In this document: piece by piece, positions 23,647 to 32,577 of the stretch
Layout: the number at the start of each line of letters is the position of its first letter
Position numbering within the stretch: the stretch's first letter is position 1
DNA from: Lachnospiraceae bacterium
GTDB taxonomy: Bacteria; Bacillota; Clostridia; Lachnospirales; Lachnospiraceae
Direction of reading: 5' to 3'
NCBI GenBank assembly: GCA_021771755.1
Contig: JAETOL010000007.1
Location: forward strand, 62,001-126,000
Length of the DNA: 64,000 nt
Translations under genes and position numbers: made by a program
Notes under the pieces: model-generated
The model's database searches: none
Told to the model about the DNA's origin: nothing
The model's input: the letters and a program-made list of their open reading frames with translations, nothing else

Positions 23647-26331
23647 ATGGCAGCAGCAAAAAATCAGACAGGAAAAAAAGGGACCACAAAAACAACTAGA
23701 AAAACTACAGCCAGAAAAAAAAGTACTTCCAAAAAACAGGGAGTTACCAGTGGATTCCAGACAGAGATCATACTTCTGATCATTTTGGCTGCATCTATGA
23801 TCCTGGTACTTAGTAATCTTGGATTCGGGGGAACGGTGGGAGAGCAGATCAGTACGGTCTGCTTTGGAGTCATGGGACTTCCGGCATATGTCTTTCCGGT
23901 ATTTCTTTTTGTAGGAGCAGCTTTTTTTATGTCAAACAGACATAATCGGCTTGCTTACAAAAAACTTCTGGCAGCGCTTGTATTTTTTATTTTTGTATGT
24001 GGATTTGTTCAGCTTCTTACAGAAGGCTATATCCAGAGTACTACACTTTCTGATTATTATCATCTTTGCGCGGAATATCATACCGGAGGAGGCATCATAG
24101 GCGGTGCCATCTGTATGTCCACGACTCAGGCATTTGGAATCGCCGGAGGATATATTATCATTGTAGCAGTGATGCTGATTTCGCTGATTCTAATTACACA
24201 GAGATCCTTTTTTGATTTTATTTTTAAGATATGGGACAAGATCCTTGGCCTGGTAAAAGGCGGTCATGAGCTTTATATGGAAGGGCAGCCGGAGAGAGAC
24301 CTGAAAAAAGAGATCCGGGAGCAGGAAAAGCGACAGAAAAGGGAACTCCGTCAGGCAGAAAGAATCCGTCGTCTTGAAGAAACTCTTGAGGCAGAGAAAA
24401 AAGCAGCTCAGGCTATGGAAGCAGAAAACGAAGAGGCAGCAGCCCGTCAGTCTGTTCAAGGTTCCCTGCCTTTAGAAACACATGGCTTTCTGGAAGGTAC
24501 AAAACTGGAAACACCCAAACCTGCCCTTACAGTGCCGGCAGCAGAACCTGCCGCAGATTCCGAAGAGGCTGCTTCTGCCGAGGATTTTGTGATAGGTGCA
24601 ACAGAAACCGGAAAAGGCCAGCTTGAATTCCAGATTCACAGAGCAGAATCTGCTCCGGAAGAACCTGTAGCCGGACCAGATCTTTTTGATGAGGTTTCTC
24701 CGGCAGAAGCGCTGGATTTTGACGGCACAGAAACTCCTGCCCCAAAATCGGAGACTGTCCAGGAGACTTCTCAGCCTCACAAAAATCCAAAATCTTCCAA
24801 AGAGGAGATTGAGAGTGGAATTCAGAATATCCAGAAAGAAATCTCTACAAAAGCAGCTGCTGTGAAAAAAGAATACCATTATCCGCCTTTGAAGCTTTTA
24901 AAGAGAGGAAGTGGTAAAACACAGGGAGATTCCGACGCGCATCTTCGTAAAACCGCTCAGAAGCTTCAGGATACCCTGCATAATTTCGGAGTAAATGTAA
25001 CTGTCACAAATGTAAGCTGCGGACCTACTGTTACCAGATACGAGCTTCAGCCGGAAATGGGTGTAAAAGTCAGCCGTATCGTAGGACTTGCAGATGATAT
25101 TAAACTGAACCTTGCTACACCGGACATCCGGATCGAAGCTCCTATCCCGGGAAAGGCGGCAGTGGGAATTGAGGTTCCCAATAAAGAAAATCAGGCAGTA
25201 ATGCTGAGGGAAATCCTTCAGTCTCAGGAATTTCAGGGGGCTCGATCTACTTTGTCTTTTGCTGTAGGTAAGGATATTGCCGGAAAACCGGTAGTCACAG
25301 ATATTGCCAAAATGCCGCATCTTTTGATCGCAGGCGCTACAGGCTCTGGTAAATCTGTCTGTATCAATACTCTGATCGTCAGTCTTTTGTATAAGGCTTC
25401 TCCCGATGACGTGAAGCTGATCATGATCGATCCAAAGGTGGTTGAGCTAAGTGTTTATAATGGAATTCCCCACCTTTTTATTCCTGTGGTCACGGATCCC
25501 AAAAAAGCAGCAGGTGCTTTGAACTGGGCGGTCACAGAAATGATGAACCGTTACAATACCTTTGCGGAATTTAATGTAAGAAATCTGGAAGAATACAATC
25601 GTAAAGTAGAAGGTATGCGTATTCCGGAAGGTGAGACTCCTCCGGAAAAAATCCCTCAGATCGTGATCATTGTTGACGAGCTTGCAGATCTTATGATGGT
25701 GGCTCCAGGAGAGGTGGAAGATGCAATCTGCCGCCTGGCACAGCTGGCCCGTGCAGCAGGCATCCATCTGATCATTGCAACTCAGAGACCTTCTGTCAAT
25801 GTCATCACCGGACTGATCAAGGCAAACATGCCTTCCAGGATTGCGTTTTCTGTATCTTCCGGTGTGGATTCCAGAACGATCCTGGATATGAACGGGGCAG
25901 AAAAACTTTTGGGAAAAGGAGATATGCTGTTTTATCCGCAAGGATATCAGAAACCGGTACGGCTTCAGGGTGCTTTTGTTTCTGATGAAGAAGTCAGCAG
26001 CATTGTTGAGTTTCTTTCCAGCAAAAATCCAGCTGTGGAATATGACTCTCAGATTGAACAGCAGGTCAATACGGTGGCACTTTCCGGTGCAGTCTCCGGC
26101 AATGAGGAACGGGACGTTTACTTTGAAGAAGCAGGTAAGTTTATCATTGATAAAGAGAAAGCATCGATCGGCATGCTCCAGCGTATGTTTAAGATCGGTT
26201 TTAACCGGGCGGCGCGTATTATGGATCAGCTTTGTGATGCCGGGGTAGTCGGTCCGGAAGAAGGAACCAAACCCAGAAAGGTCCTCATGTCTATGGAGGA
26301 ATTTCAGAATTATATTGAAGAATGTCTTTGA
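23647..26331 (+). CDS. ftsK: DNA translocase FtsK/SpoIIIE
   Basis: An 894-residue ATP-driven DNA pump that clears chromosomes from the division or sporulation septum. A Lys/Thr-rich cytoplasmic tail (1-35) precedes four membrane segments (about 40-195). A long charged coiled-coil and acidic, Ala/Pro/Glu-rich linker (220-410) follows. The motor (430-800) has Walker A GATGSGKSV (Lys569) and Walker B IVIIVDELADLMM, with RLAQLARAAGIHLIIATQRP. The C-terminal winged-helix gamma domain (SIGMLQRMFKIGFNRAARIMDQL) recognises orientation sequences. Whether it works in division, sporulation or both cannot be told from sequence. GGAGGGG precedes ATG 23647. Confidence 0.95.
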   Translation: MAAAKNQTGKKGTTKTTRKTTARKKSTSKKQGVTSGFQTEIILLIILAASMILVLSNLGFGGTVGEQISTVCFGVMGLPAYVFPVFLFVGAAFFMSNRHNRLAYKKLLAALVFFIFVCGFVQLLTEGYIQSTTLSDYYHLCAEYHTGGGIIGGAICMSTTQAFGIAGGYIIIVAVMLISLILITQRSFFDFIFKIWDKILGLVKGGHELYMEGQPERDLKKEIREQEKRQKRELRQAERIRRLEETLEAEKKAAQAMEAENEEAAARQSVQGSLPLETHGFLEGTKLETPKPALTVPAAEPAADSEEAASAEDFVIGATETGKGQLEFQIHRAESAPEEPVAGPDLFDEVSPAEALDFDGTETPAPKSETVQETSQPHKNPKSSKEEIESGIQNIQKEISTKAAAVKKEYHYPPLKLLKRGSGKTQGDSDAHLRKTAQKLQDTLHNFGVNVTVTNVSCGPTVTRYELQPEMGVKVSRIVGLADDIKLNLATPDIRIEAPIPGKAAVGIEVPNKENQAVMLREILQSQEFQGARSTLSFAVGKDIAGKPVVTDIAKMPHLLIAGATGSGKSVCINTLIVSLLYKASPDDVKLIMIDPKVVELSVYNGIPHLFIPVVTDPKKAAGALNWAVTEMMNRYNTFAEFNVRNLEEYNRKVEGMRIPEGETPPEKIPQIVIIVDELADLMMVAPGEVEDAICRLAQLARAAGIHLIIATQRPSVNVITGLIKANMPSRIAFSVSSGVDSRTILDMNGAEKLLGKGDMLFYPQGYQKPVRLQGAFVSDEEVSSIVEFLSSKNPAVEYDSQIEQQVNTVALSGAVSGNEERDVYFEEAGKFIIDKEKASIGMLQRMFKIGFNRAARIMDQLCDAGVVGPEEGTKPRKVLMSMEEFQNYIEECL

Positions 26332-26361
26332 ACAAGCAAAAAGGAGAATATCTGAACGAAT

Positions 26362-26841
26362 ATGGAGATCCGGATTTTATCAGTTGGAAAAATAAAAGAA
26401 AAATATCTTACTGCAGGTATCCAGGAATATGCTAAACGCTTAAGCAGATACTGTAAACTTACCTTTTGCCAGGTGACAGATGAAAAAACGCCTGATAAGG
26501 CATCGGATGCCTTAAATGAGCAAATAAAAAACACAGAAGGTGAGCGGCTGATGAAGCATATCCGAGATCAGGATTATGTCATTGCTCTTGCCCTGGACGG
26601 AAAAATGCTGGATTCTGTTGAATTGTCAGAGAAACTCGGTCAGTTAGGAGTCGAAGGTAAAAGTACGATCGACTTTGTGATTGGTGGCTCCCTTGGACTT
26701 AGTGATCAAATTCTGAAACGGGCTGATTTCAAGCTCTGTTTCTCCAAAATGACTTTCCCTCATCAACTGATGCAGATGATCCTTTTAGAGCAGATCTACA
26801 GAGGATACCGTATCCTGAATAACGAACCCTATCATAAATGA
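26362..26841 (+). CDS. rlmH: 23S rRNA (pseudouridine-1915-N3)-methyltransferase RlmH
   Basis: A 159-residue SPOUT methyltransferase that methylates pseudouridine in helix 69 of 23S rRNA on assembled ribosomes. MEIRILSVGKIKEKYLTAGI, DYVIALALDGKMLDSVELSE, the knot motif FVIGGSLGLSDQIL and the C-terminal MTFPHQLMQMILLEQIYRGYRI...YHK are all canonical. Length is typical. AAAAAGGAG lies upstream of ATG 26362, 30 nt after ftsK. Confidence 0.97.
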   Translation: MEIRILSVGKIKEKYLTAGIQEYAKRLSRYCKLTFCQVTDEKTPDKASDALNEQIKNTEGERLMKHIRDQDYVIALALDGKMLDSVELSEKLGQLGVEGKSTIDFVIGGSLGLSDQILKRADFKLCFSKMTFPHQLMQMILLEQIYRGYRILNNEPYHK

Positions 26842-26891
26842 TTACGATTTCTGAATTTTTCAGAATCACTTACTAAAGGAGGATATCTACT

Positions 26892-27218
26892 ATGGAAACA
26901 ACTCGCGTGGAAAATATGAACGGCGGAGAAGGTCATGTACTGATCAAACGGATTCTGAATGAACAGCAGTTAAACGGAAAATGCCGTCTTTATGCAGAGG
27001 TTACTTTGGAACCCGGCTGTTCCCTTGGATTCCATGAACATCATGGAGAAAGTGAAACTTACTATATTCTTTCCGGAAAAGGAATCTACAGTGATAATGG
27101 AGAACTTCGCATGGTTCAGGCAGGCGATATGACTTTTACTCCAGATGGAAAAGGTCATGCTATGACAAATTCAGGAGAAGAAGACCTGGTATTTATGGCT
27201 CTGATCATTATGGATTGA
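26892..27218 (+). CDS. Single-domain cupin protein
   Basis: A 108-residue double-stranded beta-helix protein. Metal-ligand motif one, FHEHHGESETYYILSGKG, has the His, His and Glu of cupins; motif two, GDMTFTPDGKGHAMTN, has the last His. Such small cupins bind a divalent metal and act as isomerases, dioxygenases or simple sensors; the substrate here cannot be named. The long N-terminal arm (LIKRILNEQQLNGKCRLYAE) is typical of clostridial cupins. AAAGGAGG precedes the ATG. It follows rlmH by 50 nt. Confidence 0.88.
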   Translation: METTRVENMNGGEGHVLIKRILNEQQLNGKCRLYAEVTLEPGCSLGFHEHHGESETYYILSGKGIYSDNGELRMVQAGDMTFTPDGKGHAMTNSGEEDLVFMALIIMD

Positions 27219-27258
27219 TTTTTTACCTGTAAAGAAAAATCAACAGAAAGGAAAAAAT

Positions 27259-27813
27259 ATGTCGATACAGCTGAATATTGATAAATTTGAGGAATACATC
27301 TCTCAGTTTCCCATATACGAATATCGTATTCTGGAAACAGAAGGTATTCACGTAAGAGAAAGAGTACGTACCATATGTCAGGAGGAATGTGAACGATTTG
27401 GAACTACCTGGGCATGTCCCCCGGCAGTAGGTACGTTGTCGGAATGTGAGAAAAAAATCCACTCTTATGAAAAAGCTGTTTTTTTCTCCAGTGTAGCAGA
27501 AGTCTCTGATTTAATGAACATGGAGGAAATGCTGTCTACCAGACACGAACATGAATCGCTTACAGAAGAGGTGGCTTCTTTTTTGAAAGAAGAAGGCTTT
27601 GAGACGTTTATCCTTTCCACAGAATCCTGTGATATTTGTGACAAGTGTTCCTACCTGGAAGGAAAACCTTGCAGACATCCGGAAAAGATGCACCCATGCC
27701 TGGAAAGTCATGGGGTTGTGGCATCTGAAATTGTAGAAGCCCGACAGATGGAATACAATCTTGGAGGCAATACCATTCTTTGGTTTTCTATGATCTTATT
27801 CCGACAGGTATAA
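27259..27813 (+). CDS. DUF2284 cysteine-rich metal-binding protein
   Basis: A 184-residue protein of the predicted metal-binding DUF2284 family. The N-terminal part has CQEECERFGTTWACPPAVGT; the C-terminal part has SCDICDKCSYLEGKPCRHPEKMHPC, giving about nine cysteines that could hold an iron-sulfur cluster or zinc. The family is common in anaerobes and its role is unknown. GAAAGGAAA lies 7 nt before ATG 27259. A strong terminator follows the stop. Confidence 0.88.
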   Translation: MSIQLNIDKFEEYISQFPIYEYRILETEGIHVRERVRTICQEECERFGTTWACPPAVGTLSECEKKIHSYEKAVFFSSVAEVSDLMNMEEMLSTRHEHESLTEEVASFLKEEGFETFILSTESCDICDKCSYLEGKPCRHPEKMHPCLESHGVVASEIVEARQMEYNLGGNTILWFSMILFRQV

Positions 27814-27818
27814 AGCAG

Positions 27819-27860
27819 AAACCTTTGGCATAGATTTAAGAGAAATGCCAAAGGTTTTTT
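27819..27860 (+). terminator. Terminator after the DUF2284 gene
   Basis: AAACCTTTGGCAT (27819-27831) pairs perfectly with ATGCCAAAGGTTT (27845-27857), followed by TTT. Confidence 0.93.
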
Positions 27861-27882
27861 CTGTGCCGGGGAGGTCCGTACT

Positions 27883-28167
27883 TTGTTATTTCAGAAAAAA
27901 AGAGAAAGGTTCAGAGAAAATCTGGTCACTGCTTTTGAAGTTCCCCGGGATCTTGCCTGCAGGGAAACCATTGTCACCCTTACCGGACATAAACAGGCAG
28001 TCATTGAAAATTATAGAAATATCATCAAATTTACAGAGGAAGAGATCGTTATCAGTACTTACTCAGGAAAACTGGCAATTCTTGGAAAGAAGCTGGAAAT
28101 CCTCTGGTATACTGCGGAAGAAATGACAATAGAAGGCTGCATTTCCAGGATAATATCAGATTTCTAG
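27883..28167 (+). CDS. yqfC: Sporulation protein YqfC
   Basis: A 94-residue basic protein whose adjacency to yqfD and phoH is conserved in spore formers. Its sequence (FRENLVTAFEVPRDLACRETIVTLTG..., VIENYRNIIKFTEEEIVISTYSGKLAILGKKL, YTAEEMTIEGCISRI) matches the YabP/YqfC family, a spore-coat or forespore-engulfment accessory made under sigma-E in Bacillus. TTG at 27883 is the start: GGGGAGGT lies about 7 nt upstream. No sigma-E promoter could be assigned with confidence. yqfD follows after 9 nt. Confidence 0.9.
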   Translation: MLFQKKRERFRENLVTAFEVPRDLACRETIVTLTGHKQAVIENYRNIIKFTEEEIVISTYSGKLAILGKKLEILWYTAEEMTIEGCISRIISDF

Positions 28168-28176
28168 GAGGTATCT

Positions 28177-29403
28177 ATGAGAAAATTCCTTCCGCTTTTA
28201 AAAGGTATTGTAAAGATCCGTATCTGTAACGGTCAAAGTGAACGCTTTTTTAATCTATGTATGGCGCGGGGAATGGCTCTCTGGGATCTTACAGAAGACT
28301 CCGATGGCAGTTTTTCCTGTCTTCTTTCTGTAGAAGATTTTTTCAGGCTGGGACCTGTGCGGAGGAAAACAAAGGTACATATTCATATTCTTGAAAAACA
28401 TGGACTGCCTTTCTTTTTTGTAAAAAACAGAAAAAGAAAGGCTTTTTTTGCAGGGATTCTGTGTTGCGGGATCCTGCTTTTTCTTTTGTCCGGGCGAATC
28501 TGGAATATACATATTGAAGGAAATCGAATCAATAGTACTCCGGAAATACTGAAATTTCTGGATGATCAGGGAATTTCTCACGGTATCCGTAAAAATCAGG
28601 TGAGCTGCAGTGCTATTGCATCACAAATACGGGAAGAGTATCCGGAAACCGCCTGGGTTTCGGCAAAAGTAAAAGGGACAAGATTGATCATAACTGTAAA
28701 AGAAGGAAAGTATCAAACGGATGTTTCAAAAGATAAAAATATTCCCTGCAGTCTTTGTGCTGAAAAAAGCGGAAGAATCATAAAAATGGTCACCCGGGCA
28801 GGAGTTCCTTTAAAAAAAACAGGGGATACCTGTAAAACAGGAGAAATCCTGGTACAGGGAAGGCTGGAGTTAAAAAATGACGATCAGGAAATATTTCGTT
28901 ATGAGTATGTTCATGCAGATGCAGATATTTACATAAAAAGGAAGCTTCCATATTATGCCGAACTGCCTGTAGAATACGAAAAAGAAGTCCCTTTGCAAAA
29001 AGAGAAAAAGGGGTGCTTTCTCAAAGTAGGAAATCTATATCTGGAATGGGGAGAAACGACGCAGAAAGGCTGGAAACGGCTTTTGGAAGAGTATCCTCTA
29101 CGCCTTACGGAGAATTTTGTGCTCCCTGTTTCTGCAGGAACGATCACACTCACGCAGTATGAAAAAAAGAAAATCATTCGTAAAAAAGAAGATGCAAAGA
29201 CCGAAGCTTTTCGTCTATTACAGGAATATGAAAAAAATTTAATGGAAAAGGGGGTTCAAATCTCGGCAAATAATGTTAAAATAGAGGTTGATCACAAAAC
29301 CTGCATAAGCAGCGGGACCCTTGAGATCATTGAAAAAATCGGAAAGGAAGTTCCAGTAGAACAATTGGAGCTTTCAAAGGAAAGGACAACTGAGAATGGC
29401 TAA
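28177..29403 (+). CDS. yqfD: Sporulation protein YqfD
   Basis: A 408-residue membrane protein of the YqfD family, sigma-E dependent in Bacillus and needed for late sporulation stages. Cytoplasmic N-terminal 90 residues (GIVKIRICNGQSERFFNLCMARG), one hydrophobic helix (AFFAGILCCGILLFLLSGRI), then a large extracytoplasmic part beginning with a POTRA-like WNIHIEGNRINSTPEILKFL segment and GRIIKMVTRAGVPLKKTGDTC. The last residues overlap the phoH start by 8 nt, implying translational coupling. AGGAGGTATCT precedes ATG. Confidence 0.92.
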   Translation: MRKFLPLLKGIVKIRICNGQSERFFNLCMARGMALWDLTEDSDGSFSCLLSVEDFFRLGPVRRKTKVHIHILEKHGLPFFFVKNRKRKAFFAGILCCGILLFLLSGRIWNIHIEGNRINSTPEILKFLDDQGISHGIRKNQVSCSAIASQIREEYPETAWVSAKVKGTRLIITVKEGKYQTDVSKDKNIPCSLCAEKSGRIIKMVTRAGVPLKKTGDTCKTGEILVQGRLELKNDDQEIFRYEYVHADADIYIKRKLPYYAELPVEYEKEVPLQKEKKGCFLKVGNLYLEWGETTQKGWKRLLEEYPLRLTENFVLPVSAGTITLTQYEKKKIIRKKEDAKTEAFRLLQEYEKNLMEKGVQISANNVKIEVDHKTCISSGTLEIIEKIGKEVPVEQLELSKERTTENG

Positions 29404-30394
29404 CAGTATTATCGAACTTTATCTGGAAGTTCCTGCCGCTGTGGAAGGAAATGTATTCGGACAGTTCGACGAGCATTTGAAACTGATCGAGAGAACTTTA
29501 AATGTCACTTTGATATCCAGAGATGGCATGCTGAAAATACTTGGAACAGAACAGAGTGCCTCCCAGGCAAAGAAGCTGATCGAGGAACTGGTCGTTCTGG
29601 CCCAGAGAGGAGATACGATTACAAGGCAGAATGTAAACTATGCACTTGCGCTTGCAATGGAACAAAGAAATCAGGTACTTACAGAAATCGATAAGGATTT
29701 CATTTGTAATACCATTCAGGGCAGACCGATAAAGCCCAAAACCCTTGGACAAAAAGAGTATGTAGAACAGATCCGGAAAAAAATGATCGTCTTTGGAGTG
29801 GGACCTGCGGGAACCGGAAAAACCTATCTTGCCATGGCTATGGCTGTAACAGCTTTCCGTAATGAAGAAGTCAGCAGGATCATCCTTACAAGACCGGCCA
29901 TAGAAGCAGGAGAGAAGCTTGGATTTCTTCCCGGAGACCTGCAAAGCAAAGTAGATCCCTATCTTCGCCCCCTTTATGATGCTCTGTATCAGATCATGGG
30001 AGCAGACAGCTTTGCCAAAAATATGGAACGCGGGCTGATCGAGGTAGCTCCGCTTGCCTATATGCGAGGCCGTACTTTGGATAATGCGTTTATCATTCTG
30101 GATGAAGCACAGAATACCACACCGGCACAGATGAAAATGTTCCTGACTCGTATTGGATTTGGTTCCAAAGTTATCATCACAGGTGATGCATCTCAGAAGG
30201 ACCTTCCAAAAGATGCTGTTTCCGGCCTTGATGTTGCCATGAAGGTACTGAAAAAGATCGATGATATTGGATTCTGCCAGCTTACCAGCAAAGACGTAGT
30301 CCGTCATCCGCTGGTCCAGCAGATCGTGCAGGCATATGATGAATATGAGAAAAAACAAAAGCCGGCCAAGCCACGTGCACCACGCCGCAGTTAG
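29396..30394 (+). CDS. phoH: PhoH family ATPase/helicase-like protein
   Basis: A 332-residue cytosolic ATPase. An N-terminal KH-like segment (1-100) precedes the P-loop GPAGTGKTYLA (about 138-148), RPAIEAGEKLGFLPGDLQSK, the Walker B ILDEAQNTTPAQMKMFLTR and KVIITGDASQKDLP, the hallmark order of PhoH. It is believed to act on RNA together with the adjacent RNase YbeY, a partnership kept in most bacteria. ATG 29396 overlaps the yqfD end. ybeY starts 9 nt downstream. Confidence 0.95.
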   Translation: MANSIIELYLEVPAAVEGNVFGQFDEHLKLIERTLNVTLISRDGMLKILGTEQSASQAKKLIEELVVLAQRGDTITRQNVNYALALAMEQRNQVLTEIDKDFICNTIQGRPIKPKTLGQKEYVEQIRKKMIVFGVGPAGTGKTYLAMAMAVTAFRNEEVSRIILTRPAIEAGEKLGFLPGDLQSKVDPYLRPLYDALYQIMGADSFAKNMERGLIEVAPLAYMRGRTLDNAFIILDEAQNTTPAQMKMFLTRIGFGSKVIITGDASQKDLPKDAVSGLDVAMKVLKKIDDIGFCQLTSKDVVRHPLVQQIVQAYDEYEKKQKPAKPRAPRRS

Positions 30395-30403
30395 GAGAGC
30401 CCC

Positions 30404-30898
30404 ATGACGATTCAGATAGATTATGAAACAGACAGACAGCTTGATATTGATTATACCGCACTTGCAAACAAAGTGGCACAGCAGATCCTGGACAGTGAAA
30501 ACTGTCCGTATGAAGCATCTGTAAACCTGGTGATCACAGATAATGAAGAAATCAAACGTGTTAATGCAGAATTTCGAAACATCAATGCGCCTACGGATGT
30601 ACTGTCATTTCCAATGATCCCGTTCGAAACGCCTGCCGATTATTCGGTGGTAGAAGACCAGGATGAATATTTTGACCTGGATACAGACGAACTGCTTCTT
30701 GGAGATGTGATGATCTCTGTAGACAGAGTTTTTTCTCAGGCGGAGGAATATGGACACAGTACAGAAAGAGAATTCAGCTTTCTTTTTGCTCACAGCATGC
30801 TGCATCTCCTGGGGTACGACCATATGGAGCCGGACGAAGCTGCTGTAATGGAGAAAAAACAGGCTCAGGCACTGGAAGTGCTTGGAATCAGACGATAA
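30404..30898 (+). CDS. ybeY: Endoribonuclease YbeY
   Basis: A 164-residue zinc-dependent RNase that matures the 16S rRNA 3' end and takes part in ribosome quality control. The metal motif is HSMLHLLGYDHMEPDEA, with three His. Upstream are VNAEFRNINAPTDVLSFP and LLGDVMISVDRVFSQAEEYGHSTEREF, typical of the family. An acidic loop around residues 75-100 (DQDEYFDLDTDELLL) is normal in clostridia. GGAGAGCCCC lies upstream of ATG 30404. Neighbour: phoH. Confidence 0.96.
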   Translation: MTIQIDYETDRQLDIDYTALANKVAQQILDSENCPYEASVNLVITDNEEIKRVNAEFRNINAPTDVLSFPMIPFETPADYSVVEDQDEYFDLDTDELLLGDVMISVDRVFSQAEEYGHSTEREFSFLFAHSMLHLLGYDHMEPDEAAVMEKKQAQALEVLGIRR

Positions 30899-30931
30899 AA
30901 GAACGACAGAAATTTGGAGAAACATACAACT

Positions 30932-31786
30932 ATGAATTATAGAGAATTACTGAAAGACAAAAAGAAAATCGTGATCAAAGTAGGCTCCTCCTCTTTGATC
31001 CATAAAGAAACAGGGAGACTGGATCTGCGTAAACTGGAAGTACTGGTCCGGGAGATCAGCGATCTCCACAACCAGGGAAAAGATGTGGTTCTGGTCACCT
31101 CCGGAGCAGTGGCTGTAGGAGCTGCTGCCCTGGGACTTGACGGCAAACCAAAGGAATTAAAAATAAAGCAGGCATGTTCCGCAGTAGGACAAGCCAGACT
31201 CATGATGATCTACCAGAAGCTTTTTGCAGAATATAATCAAATGGCAGCTCAGATTCTCATGACAAAAAATACCATGGTCAATAACCTGAACCGGATGCAT
31301 GCCAGAAATACTTTTCAGGAGCTTCTTGCAATGAACACCATTCCGGTTGTCAATGAAAACGACTCTATTTCCAGTTATGAGCTGGAAGCCCTGGATTCCT
31401 TTAGCGACAACGATACCCTTTCCGCAGTCATCGCAGCCTTGATCGGAGCAGATCTTCTGATTCTGCTTTCTGATATCGACGGGCTGTTTACCGATGATCC
31501 AAACACAAATCCAGATGCAAGATTCATTGATACCGTAGAAACTCTGGATGAAAAATTGAAGAGCATGGGCAAAGGACCGGGAAGCAAAGTGGGAACCGGA
31601 GGAATGGCAACGAAACTTACTGCTGCTGAAATTGCCACTGCGGCAGGTGCCGACATGGTGATTGCCAATGGAAGGGACTTCCATGTGATTCATAAAGTCC
31701 TGGAAGGCAAGAGTTATGGAACACTTTTTATAGGCAATCAAAAAGAAGAGTTTTATCTCATTGATTATATCGAAAAACTTTTATAA
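30932..31786 (+). CDS. proB: Glutamate 5-kinase, short form without PUA domain
   Basis: A 284-residue amino-acid kinase that phosphorylates glutamate in the first step of proline synthesis. VIKVGSSSLI and VVLVTSGAVAVGAAALG form the ATP/glutamate site; VNENDSIS and FSDNDTLSAVIAALIGADLLILLSDI are family signatures, and GTGGMATKL closes the site. E. coli ProB has about 100 further residues (PUA domain); this one lacks it, as do several other Gram-positive enzymes. ATG 30932 is used, with TTGGAGA about 11 nt upstream; a TTG at 30914 would overlap that site. proA lies two small genes downstream. Confidence 0.95.
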   Translation: MNYRELLKDKKKIVIKVGSSSLIHKETGRLDLRKLEVLVREISDLHNQGKDVVLVTSGAVAVGAAALGLDGKPKELKIKQACSAVGQARLMMIYQKLFAEYNQMAAQILMTKNTMVNNLNRMHARNTFQELLAMNTIPVVNENDSISSYELEALDSFSDNDTLSAVIAALIGADLLILLSDIDGLFTDDPNTNPDARFIDTVETLDEKLKSMGKGPGSKVGTGGMATKLTAAEIATAAGADMVIANGRDFHVIHKVLEGKSYGTLFIGNQKEEFYLIDYIEKLL

Positions 31787-31810
31787 AACGCAGAAGAAAG
31801 AGGAATGGAC

Positions 31811-32032
31811 ATGGATAATGTTAAGATCGACCGTATCAACACTTTGGCGCATAAAGCGAAAAGTGTCGGACTGACTGAAGAAGAAAAAAAGGAGAGAGAT
31901 GCTCTCAGAAAGGAATATATTGCGACGATCCGTATGAATCTGAGAAATCAGCTGGATAATATCGATATCAAGGAAGATGACGGAAGTATCACAAATCTGG
32001 GTGAAAAATATGGAAAGCAAAAAAGTCATTAG
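31811..32032 (+). CDS. DUF896 small protein (YnzC/YneG-like)
   Basis: A 73-residue helical-hairpin protein. MDNVKIDRINTLAHKAKSVG and LTEEEKKERDALRKEYIATI match the DUF896 family, in Bacillus represented by YnzC, a small protein in the SOS-induced yneA region; its function is unknown. ATG 31811 is preferred since AGAAAGAGGA ends 6 nt upstream; ATG 31805 directly abuts that site. Its 3' end overlaps the next gene by 23 nt in another frame. Confidence 0.88.
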   Translation: MDNVKIDRINTLAHKAKSVGLTEEEKKERDALRKEYIATIRMNLRNQLDNIDIKEDDGSITNLGEKYGKQKSH

Positions 32033-32561
32033 AAAACAGATATTTGCTGCAAGAAAAGCATGCAGTGACCAGGAAATAGAACAGTGGAGCAGGCAGCTTA
32101 CCGACCGTCTGACTGCACTTCCGGAATTTCAGGAGGCAAAACAGATTCTTGTATATGCAGATTATAATCATGAAGTAATGACAGGATTTCTGATCGAAGA
32201 AGCCTGGAAGGCCGGCAAAGAAGTTGCAGTGCCGAAGGTGGACGGAAAGGATATGATTTTTTATAAGCTGACCGATTTCTCCCAGCTGGAGCCGGGGTAT
32301 TTCGGGATTCCGGAACCGACACGCGGAGAGATCGTAGAATGGGAAGATGCTCTGATGATCATGCCGGGAGTTGCTTTTGATAAAAATAATCATCGAGTAG
32401 GATATGGCGGTGGATTTTATGACAGATATCTGGAAAAACATCCAGATTTGAAACGAATCGCAGCGGCATTTGAATTTCAGATCCTCTCAGGAGTTCCGAC
32501 AGAACCTACAGATATCTCTCCGGAAATTGTGGTAACCGAAAAACAGTGCATGAGATTATAA
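32010..32561 (+). CDS. 5-formyltetrahydrofolate cyclo-ligase
   Basis: A 183-residue enzyme that converts 5-formyl-THF to 5,10-methenyl-THF using ATP. The ATP-binding N-terminal arginine/lysine region [16 protein letters not shown] and the C-terminal signature [21 protein letters not shown] are clear, and MPGVAFD is conserved. Known elsewhere as YgfA/YqgN/MTHFS. ATG 32010 lies within the 3' end of the DUF896 gene, preceded by GGGTGAAA; translational coupling is likely. It sits between proB and proA in one apparent operon. Confidence 0.93.
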   Translation: MESKKVIRKQIFAARKACSDQEIEQWSRQLTDRLTALPEFQEAKQILVYADYNHEVMTGFLIEEAWKAGKEVAVPKVDGKDMIFYKLTDFSQLEPGYFGIPEPTRGEIVEWEDALMIMPGVAFDKNNHRVGYGGGFYDRYLEKHPDLKRIAAAFEFQILSGVPTEPTDISPEIVVTEKQCMRL

Positions 32562-32577
32562 ACGCAGGAGGACTTTA